NCBI GenBank assembly: GCA_944385305.1
Contig: CALWWS010000079.1
Location: 1-6,247 of the forward strand
Length of the DNA stretch: 6,247 bases
Origin: an uncultured Oscillospiraceae bacterium
GTDB taxonomy: Bacteria; Bacillota; Clostridia; Oscillospirales; Oscillospiraceae
Reading direction: 5' to 3'
Shown: in pieces, positions 1-4,073 of the stretch
How the letters are laid out: each line of letters starts with the position of its first letter
Position numbering within the stretch: position 1 is the first letter of the stretch
Notes under the pieces: generated by a model
Told to the model about the DNA's origin: nothing
Database searches by the model: none
The model's input: only the letters and a program-made list of their open reading frames with translations
Translations under genes and position numbers: made by a program

Positions 1-414
1 AAAACCCCGGGCATTGACCTCTCCCTTATCGCCCCTCTGGTGCAGCCCCGGTGCGACACCTGGCTGGACATCGCCCCCCAGGTAGATTTCTTCGACGCCC
101 TGCCCGCCTACTCCAACGAGCTCTACTGCCACAAGAAGATGAAGACCGACGAACAGAATTCTCTGGAGGCGCTCCAGCAGGTACTGCCCGTGCTGGAGTC
201 TCTGCCGGAGTGGAGCTACGACGCCATTCACGACGCTCTCATCAGCCTGGCCCAGCGCCTGGAGCTGAAAAACGGCCGCATTCTGTGGCCGGTGCGCACC
301 GCTCTGTCGGGCAAGGCGGTGACCCCCGGCGGCGCGGTGGAGCTGTGCCACATTTTAGGCCGGGAGGAGACCCTGCGCCGCATCCGCCAGGGCATCCAGC
401 AGCTCTCCGCCTGA
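1..414 (+). CDS. gltX: Glutamyl-tRNA synthetase, C-terminal part (5' end outside window)
   Basis: This is the last 137 codons of a class I glutamate--tRNA ligase, a cytoplasmic enzyme that charges tRNA-Glu with glutamate for translation. Frame 1 is open from base 1 and ends at TGA 412-414, so the start and the catalytic Rossmann half lie to the left. What remains is the all-helical anticodon-binding domain. The recognisable family signature is near the end: a W-S-Y-D-A-I-H segment, then K-N-G-R-I-L-W-P-V-R-T-A-L-S-G-K, then T-P-G-G-A-V-E and a final helix I-R-Q-G-I-Q-Q-L. The conserved W-P-V-R-x-A-L-S-G block followed by T-P-G is characteristic of bacterial GltX C-termini. The reading frame is intact to a normal C-terminus and is followed 21 bases later by an intrinsic terminator, so gltX is probably the last gene of its transcript. 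A GTG at 40 is an internal valine, not a start. The closely related GlnRS-like or non-discriminating forms cannot be distinguished without the N-terminal half. Confidence 0.93.
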   Translation, partial: KTPGIDLSLIAPLVQPRCDTWLDIAPQVDFFDALPAYSNELYCHKKMKTDEQNSLEALQQVLPVLESLPEWSYDAIHDALISLAQRLELKNGRILWPVRTALSGKAVTPGGAVELCHILGREETLRRIRQGIQQLSA

Positions 415-435
415 CAGAATCTACCGCACATCCCC

Positions 436-478
436 ACACCCCTTTTGACCCAAACTACGGGCAAAAGGGGTGTTTTTT
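436..478 (+). terminator. Intrinsic terminator of gltX, overlapping the ypeB leader
   Basis: A perfect 12-bp stem pairs 436-447 with 462-473 (arm ACACCCCTTTTG against CAAAAGGGGTGT). Past a one-base bulge (A448) it continues with three more pairs, CCC 449-451 with GGG 459-461, closing a 7-base loop. The 3' arm runs into six T (473-478). This is a textbook Rho-independent terminator, 21 bases after the gltX stop. The T-run ends directly against the ATG of ypeB at 479, and the GGGG of the 3' arm (467-470) is the only plausible Shine-Dalgarno sequence for that gene. Confidence 0.9.
463..470 (+). promoter_or_regulatory. Ribosome binding site of ypeB inside the terminator stem
   Basis: AAAAGGGG ends 8 bases before ATG 479 and is the only purine-rich stretch at a workable distance. 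Every base of it is paired in the terminator hairpin described for 436-478. A transcript that starts upstream of about 436 and reads through would carry this site base-paired. A transcript starting inside the 5' arm or loop would carry it free. No convincing promoter is visible between 415 and 460. Confidence 0.6.
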
Positions 479-1843
479 ATGGACAAAAGGAAAAAGCGCC
501 GCACCGTTCTGGCCGCCAGCTTTCTGGCGGCGGCGGTAGCCATACTGGGGGGCTTTGCCATCCAGGGGCATGCCCGGGCGGCTCAGTACCGCCACCTGCT
601 GGACAACGGCTATCAGCACGCCTTTTCCGAGCTGACGGCCGCCGTGGGAGAGTTGGATGTGGCTTTGAACAAGGGGGTATACGCCACCACCCCCGCCCTG
701 TTCTCCACTCTGTGTACCCAGGCCTACGGCAAGGCCCTCTCCGCCCAGATGGCACTGGGGGAGCTGCCCTACAGCAATGTGGAGCTGGAGCAGACCGCCG
801 CCTTCCTGGCCAAGGCGGGGGATTACGCCATGGCCCTCTCCCGGGACAGCGGCGAGGGAGAGGTGTGTACCCCGGAGCAGCGGGAAACCCTCTCTGCGCT
901 TTCCGAAGTGGCGGGAGAGCTGGCCCAGACCCTGCGTGGCCTCCAGTCCGACCTGTACGCCGGGACAATCACGCCGGAGGATCTGCAGCAGGCCCAGGCC
1001 CGGCTATCCGCCGCCGACGGAGAGGAAGAAATCACCTCCGGCTCCGCCTTCCAGACCGTGGAGGCCGACTTCCCGGAGGTGCCCTCCCTGATCTACGACG
1101 GTCCCTTCTCCGAGCATCTGACCAACCGCTCTCCCCGGATGCTGGAGGGGTGCTCTCCCGTCTCCCAGGATGAGGCCCGGGCCGTCGCCGCCCGCTTTTT
1201 GGGCCTGCGTCCCGAGATTTTTACCCTCACCAGCCAGGGGGAGGGTCAGATCCCCACCTACGGCTTTACCGCCGCCGTGGACGGCGGAGAACTCTATGTG
1301 GAGGTCACCCGTCAGGGGGGCATGGTTCTCCAGGTCATCAGCTCCCGCACCGGCGGCGCTCCCACTCTCACCCGGGATCAGGCCATCACCGCCGCCCGGG
1401 ACTTTCTGGCCGACCGGGGCTACCCCAACATGGTGCACAGCTACTCCATCCACCAGGGGGACGCCCTTACCGTCCACTTTGCCCCGGTACAGGACGGGGT
1501 ATACTGCTACCCCGACCTCATCAAGGTCTCTGTGGCCCTGGACACCGGGGCGGTCATCGGCTTTGAGGCGGAGGGCTACCTGATGAACCACTATACCCGC
1601 ACCCTGCCCCAGCCCGCGGTCAGCCGGGAGGAGGCTCAGGCCCTGGTGGCGGAAGATCTCCAGGTGCTCTCTCACCAGCTGGCCATTATCCCAACCGGCG
1701 GAGAATATGAGGTATTTTGCCACGAGTTCAAGTGCCAAACCGCCTCGGGCAGCCACATCCTGGTCTATGTGGACGCCCAGACCGGCCAGGAGGAGAAAAT
1801 CCTCCTGCTGCTGGAGGAGGAAAGCGGCACCCTGGCCATCTGA
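479..1843 (+). CDS. ypeB: Germination protein YpeB, three PepSY-like repeats
   Basis: YpeB is a spore protein needed in Bacillus for assembly and stability of the cortex-lytic enzyme SleB, which degrades the spore cortex during germination. The product is 454 residues, the usual family length. It starts with a basic patch (D-K-R-K-K-R-R) and one hydrophobic segment at about residues 9-28, an uncleaved signal anchor or signal peptide. The helical N-terminal domain carries family landmarks: N-G-Y-Q-H-A-F-S-E-L near 43, L-G-E-L-P near 93, V-E-L-E-Q-T-A-A-F-L near 101 and D-Y-A-M-A-L-S-R near 115. Then come F-P-E-V-P-S-L-I-Y-D-G-P-F-S-E-H at about 198-213 and three PepSY-like repeats at about 228-292, 297-367 and 381-447, each opening with an S/T-R/Q-(D/E)-(E/Q)-A helix. 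ATG 479 is preferred over the in-frame GTG 470 because AAAAGGGG lies 8 bases upstream and the signal anchor begins normally. Unlike in Bacillus, sleB is not next door: gltX is upstream and a MATE gene downstream. TGA stop at 1841. Sporulation-specific (sigma-G) expression is expected for the family, but I see no sigma-G promoter. Confidence 0.88.
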   Translation: MDKRKKRRTVLAASFLAAAVAILGGFAIQGHARAAQYRHLLDNGYQHAFSELTAAVGELDVALNKGVYATTPALFSTLCTQAYGKALSAQMALGELPYSNVELEQTAAFLAKAGDYAMALSRDSGEGEVCTPEQRETLSALSEVAGELAQTLRGLQSDLYAGTITPEDLQQAQARLSAADGEEEITSGSAFQTVEADFPEVPSLIYDGPFSEHLTNRSPRMLEGCSPVSQDEARAVAARFLGLRPEIFTLTSQGEGQIPTYGFTAAVDGGELYVEVTRQGGMVLQVISSRTGGAPTLTRDQAITAARDFLADRGYPNMVHSYSIHQGDALTVHFAPVQDGVYCYPDLIKVSVALDTGAVIGFEAEGYLMNHYTRTLPQPAVSREEAQALVAEDLQVLSHQLAIIPTGGEYEVFCHEFKCQTASGSHILVYVDAQTGQEEKILLLLEEESGTLAI

Positions 1844-1851
1844 CCGCCGCC

Positions 1852-1895
1852 GGCCGCCCCATGCCCTTCTTCGGGTGTGGGGCGGCCTCTTTTCC
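1852..1895 (+). terminator. Intrinsic terminator of ypeB
   Basis: A 15-bp stem pairs 1852-1866 (GGCCGCCCCATGCCC) with 1873-1887. Only two G-U wobbles (1862/1877 and 1863/1876) interrupt Watson-Crick pairing around a 6-base loop, TTCTTC. A T-rich run, TCTTTTCCT, follows. It begins 8 bases after the ypeB stop and separates ypeB from the MATE promoter. Confidence 0.9.
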
Positions 1896-1910
1896 TGCCT
1901 CTGCGCCAGG

Positions 1911-1939
1911 TTGCATATCATGGCGGAGTTTGTTATAAT
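1911..1939 (+). promoter_or_regulatory. Sigma-A promoter of the MATE gene (extended -10)
   Basis: TTGCAT (1911-1916) is the -35 box, followed by a 17-base spacer and a perfect -10 TATAAT (1934-1939). A TG at 1931-1932 gives an extended -10 (TGTTATAAT). Transcription should start near 1946, leaving a short leader of about 25 bases with the ribosome site GAAAGAGGG (1956-1964). No operator-like palindrome overlaps it, so expression may be constitutive at housekeeping level. Confidence 0.85.
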
Positions 1940-1971
1940 GAGAAATAATTTTTTGGAAAGAGGGAATTGCC

Positions 1972-3345
1972 GTGGAACAGGCGGATACCAGCAAGCGCGT
2001 ATTTGAGGATCTGCCCGTAGCGGCCGCTCTTCGCACCATGGTGGTCCCCACCATTTTCAGCCAGATCATCGTGCTCATCTACAACATGGCGGACACCTTT
2101 TTTGTGGGGCGTACCAACAACCCCTACATGGTGGCAGCCACCTCCCTGATCCTGCCGGTGTTCAACATCACCCTGTGCCTGGCAGGTCTGGCCGGGGTGG
2201 GAGGCGGCACCCTGATCTCCCGCCTGCTGGGGGTACATAACGAGGATGAGGCCCGGCGAGTGAGCGCCTTTTCCTTTTACCTGTCTATCCTCATCACCGC
2301 CGTCTTCTCCCTGGGCACCGCGATCTTTATGGGGCCGCTGCTCAACCTGCTGGGCGCAGGGGCCAATACCATCGACTTTGCGCGGCAGTACGCCTTCTGC
2401 GTCATCGTGCTGGGGGGCGTGCCCACCGTGCTCTCCAACGTGATGTCCAACCTGATCCGCAGTGTGGGCCGCTCCAGGCAGGCGGGGGCGGGCATCATGC
2501 TGGGCGGGCTGCTCAACATCGCCCTGGATCCCCTGTTTATGTTTGTCCTTATGTCCCCCGGCAATGAGGTGCTGGGGGCGGGGATCGCTACGTTCCTGTC
2601 CAACTGCGTGGCCTGCCTCTATTTCGGCGCGGTGATCTTCCGGATGGGCAAGGGCTCCATCATCACCTTCCGCCTCAAGTACGGCATGCCCGCCGGAAAA
2701 AATATCTTTGCCATCTTTGCCGTGGGCATTCCCTCCGCCGTGGCAACCTTCCTGTTTGATCTGGACTATGTGATTGTGGACAAGCTGATGGTGTCCTACA
2801 ACGACTTCGCCCTGGCGGCCATCGGCATTGTGCTCAAGGTAGAGCGGCTGCCCCTCAATGTGGGGCTGGGCATCTGCCAGGGCATGCTCCCCCTGGTGGC
2901 CTACACCTTTGCCGCCGGAAACCGGAAGAGGATGGAGGATACCATCCGCCTGGCCCTCCGGGTGGGGCTGGTGGTTGCCGCCGTGAGCATTGTGCTCTAT
3001 CAGCTCTTCGCCCCCCAGCTGATCCGCTTTTTTATCCAGGATGAGCTCACCGTCTCCCTGGCGACCCAGTTCCTCCGCATCCGGGTGCTGGCCACCCCTC
3101 TGATGTTCTCCAGCTTCTTCACCGTCTACCTGTTCCAGGCCTTCGGCATGGGCTCCAAGTCCCTGTTCCTGGGCGTGGTGCGCTGGCTGGGGTTCAATAT
3201 CCCCATGCTCTTTATCCTCAACGCCTGCGTAGGCATGATGGGCATTGTTTGGTCCCAGGTCACCGCCGACACCCTGACGGTAATCCTGTCCATCTTTTTC
3301 TACCGCCGCTTCCGGCCAAAGTTTCCCCAGGATACGCCGCTGTAA
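1972..3345 (+). CDS. MATE-family multidrug/toxin efflux transporter
   Basis: This is a 457-residue integral membrane protein of the multidrug and toxic compound extrusion family (MatE domain), which exports cationic drugs, toxins or metabolites against a Na+ or H+ gradient. The length matches the family's usual 440-480 residues and 12 membrane helices, which the hydrophobicity supports as two pseudo-repeats. In the first half, the first helix ends in Y-N-M-A-D-T-F-F-V-G (about 37-46), a hallmark of DinF/MepA-type members. The segment G-G-L-L-N-I-A-L-D-P-L-F-M-F (178-191) is the conserved helix-5/6 motif. The second half repeats the pattern with D-L-D-Y-V-I-V-D-K (263-271) and G-I-C-Q-G-M-L-P-L-V-A-Y-T-F-A-A-G-N (300-317). 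The GTG start at 1972 is chosen because GAAAGAGGG lies 7 bases upstream and a strong promoter sits just before it. TAA stop at 3343. It forms a single-gene unit with its own promoter. No clear terminator follows, so some transcription may run into the hsp20 control region. Substrate and coupling ion cannot be told from sequence. Confidence 0.92.
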   Translation: MEQADTSKRVFEDLPVAAALRTMVVPTIFSQIIVLIYNMADTFFVGRTNNPYMVAATSLILPVFNITLCLAGLAGVGGGTLISRLLGVHNEDEARRVSAFSFYLSILITAVFSLGTAIFMGPLLNLLGAGANTIDFARQYAFCVIVLGGVPTVLSNVMSNLIRSVGRSRQAGAGIMLGGLLNIALDPLFMFVLMSPGNEVLGAGIATFLSNCVACLYFGAVIFRMGKGSIITFRLKYGMPAGKNIFAIFAVGIPSAVATFLFDLDYVIVDKLMVSYNDFALAAIGIVLKVERLPLNVGLGICQGMLPLVAYTFAAGNRKRMEDTIRLALRVGLVVAAVSIVLYQLFAPQLIRFFIQDELTVSLATQFLRIRVLATPLMFSSFFTVYLFQAFGMGSKSLFLGVVRWLGFNIPMLFILNACVGMMGIVWSQVTADTLTVILSIFFYRRFRPKFPQDTPL

Positions 3346-3380
3346 TGGGCCGCATGCTGCCCTCCCGCCAAATATCGTAT

Positions 3381-3414
3381 ATTTTGTGAACAGACTTTGC
3401 TGATTTTGTGAACA
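3381..3414 (+). repeat. 12-bp direct repeat upstream of the hsp20 promoter
   Basis: ATTTTGTGAACA occurs perfectly at 3381-3392 and 3403-3414. The copies are separated by 10 bases, so start-to-start spacing is 22 bp, about two DNA turns, which puts both on the same helix face. The second copy abuts the CIRCE-like operator at 3415 and ends 14 bases before the -35 box. The core TTGTGAA equals one half-site of the redox repressor Rex, but no inverted TTCACAA partner is present. It could be a binding site for an unidentified regulator. Confidence 0.6.
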
Positions 3415-3441
3415 TTAGCACTCTCCTATTGACAGCGCTAA
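3415..3441 (+). promoter_or_regulatory. CIRCE-like operator (HrcA binding site) of hsp20
   Basis: The left arm TTAGCACTC (3415-3423) is a perfect match to CIRCE. A spacer of exactly nine bases follows, then the right arm CAGCGCTAA (3433-3441), which matches GAGTGCTAA at 7 of 9 positions. CIRCE is the operator of HrcA, the heat-shock repressor of Gram-positive bacteria. The element covers the -35 box (3429-3434), a position where bound HrcA would block RNA polymerase. The two right-arm mismatches suggest weaker or more easily relieved repression. Confidence 0.85.
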
Positions 3442-3457
3442 TTCTCCGTGCTATAAC
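3429..3457 (+). promoter_or_regulatory. Sigma-A promoter of hsp20
   Basis: The -35 box TTGACA (3429-3434) is perfect, the spacer is 17 bases, and the -10 box is TATAAC (3452-3457), one mismatch from consensus. The start of transcription should fall near 3464, giving a leader of about 75 bases. Such a strong promoter overlapped by CIRCE fits a gene held down by HrcA and released on heat or misfolding stress. Confidence 0.85.
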
Positions 3458-3474
3458 ATAGTTGTTCCAAGAGA

Positions 3475-3529
3475 GAGGAGCCCAAAGGGTTCCTTCCGCA
3501 GGGCAAAAGATAAGTGCGAGAAATGGAGG
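3475..3529 (+). promoter_or_regulatory. Structured hsp20 5' leader with possible Shine-Dalgarno masking
   Basis: A short hairpin pairs 3475-3483 with 3487-3495 (core GGAGCCC / GGGTTCC, loop AAA, two G-U pairs). The competing segment CTTCCG (3493-3498) can instead pair with TGGAGG (3524-3529), which is the Shine-Dalgarno site 8 bases before ATG 3538. That would be six pairs with two wobbles. Exclusive pairing of this kind could act as a temperature-sensitive or simple modulatory leader. The fold is an inference read by eye. Confidence 0.3.
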
Positions 3530-3537
3530 AATGACTT

Positions 3538-3981
3538 ATGTTGCCCAGCATTTTTGGTGAAAATCTGTTTGATGAGTTCTTTGATGACAGCTTTGGGATG
3601 TTCCCCATGTGGAACGGTCGCAACCCGCTGTACGGCAAGCACGCAAAGAACCTGATGAAGACCGATGTGCGGGAGACCGAGGACACCTACGAGGTGGACG
3701 TGGATCTGCCCGGCTTCAAGAAGGATGAAATCCAGGTGGATTTGAAGGACGGCTATCTGACCATTCAGGCCGCCAAGGGTCTGGATAAGGACGAGACGGA
3801 TAAGAAGGGCAAGTTCATCCGTCAGGAGCGTTATGCCGGCTCCTGCAGCCGGAGCTTCTATGTGGGCGATATCAAGCCCGAGGATGTCTCGGCCAAGTAT
3901 GAGGACGGCATTCTGAAGCTGTCCATGCCCAAGCAGGCCAAGAAGGAGCTGCCCAAGCGTTCCACCATTGCCATCGGCTGA
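3538..3981 (+). CDS. Small heat-shock protein, Hsp20/alpha-crystallin family
   Basis: This is a 147-residue ATP-independent cytoplasmic holdase that binds unfolding proteins under heat or other stress and passes them to the DnaK/GroEL systems. Its size is typical of Hsp18-type clostridial members. A short hydrophobic, Phe-rich N-terminal arm (residues 1-38, with F-D-E-F-F-D-D and M-F-P-M-W) precedes the alpha-crystallin domain at about 39-131. That domain begins K-T-D-V-R-E-T-E-D-T-Y-E-V and contains D-L-P-G-F-K-K-D-E-I (56-65) and the signature Y-E-D-G-I-L-K-L-S-M-P (121-131). The C-terminal tail ends R-S-T-I-A-I-G with the I-x-I motif (144-146) that docks between dimers in the oligomer. ATG 3538 is supported by TGGAGGA (3524-3530), 7 bases upstream. 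TGA stop at 3979. The CIRCE operator over its promoter implies HrcA control. It is a single-gene unit closed by a strong terminator 11 bases downstream. Confidence 0.95.
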   Translation: MLPSIFGENLFDEFFDDSFGMFPMWNGRNPLYGKHAKNLMKTDVRETEDTYEVDVDLPGFKKDEIQVDLKDGYLTIQAAKGLDKDETDKKGKFIRQERYAGSCSRSFYVGDIKPEDVSAKYEDGILKLSMPKQAKKELPKRSTIAIG

Positions 3982-3986
3982 GTTTG

Positions 3987-4028
3987 AAAAAAGGCGCTGC
4001 CTCCCAAAAGGGGGGCAGCGCCTTTTCC
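3987..4028. terminator. Bidirectional intrinsic terminator between hsp20 and the surface-protein gene
   Basis: A 13-bp GC-rich stem pairs 3993-4005 with 4010-4022 around the loop AAAA, with one T-G wobble (4002/4013). It is flanked by six A on the left (3987-3992) and TTTT on the right (4023-4026), four of which can extend the stem. Read on the + strand it ends hsp20. Read on the - strand it is followed by six T and ends the convergent surface-protein gene, whose stop codon is about 48 bases away. Confidence 0.92.
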
Positions 4029-4073
4029 TGTGTTACACAGCAATGCGGCAGCAGTCCGCCCGGGGCGGCGGCT

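Noticed and set aside
351..357. CATTTTA within gltX as a sigma-G -10 box for ypeB
   Set aside because: No matching -35 sequence lies at the right distance upstream, and the downstream terminator would intervene.
445..1173. Alternative + strand frame overlapping the start of ypeB
   Set aside because: Composition is Gly/Arg/Pro-rich with no hydrophobic segment or domain, typical of an out-of-frame reading of GC-rich coding DNA.
1004..1921. 305-codon open frame on the - strand opposite ypeB
   Set aside because: GC-rich antisense artefact: no recognisable domain, and it runs through the ypeB terminator, while ypeB on the + strand has clear family landmarks.
3346..3372. Possible terminator after the MATE gene (GGGC / GCCC around GCATGC)
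   Set aside because: The stem is only four pairs before a mismatch and no T-run follows, so it is not called.
3381..3414. Rex or CtsR operator
   Set aside because: Rex needs inverted TTGTGAA/TTCACAA halves and CtsR needs tandem GGTCAAA heptads. Neither arrangement is present, so only the repeat itself is reported.
4028..4068. Small palindromes CTGTGTTACACAG and CCGCCCGGGGCGG between the two convergent genes
   Set aside because: Each is a 5-bp stem without a T-run or a known motif; the strong bidirectional terminator next to them explains the region.
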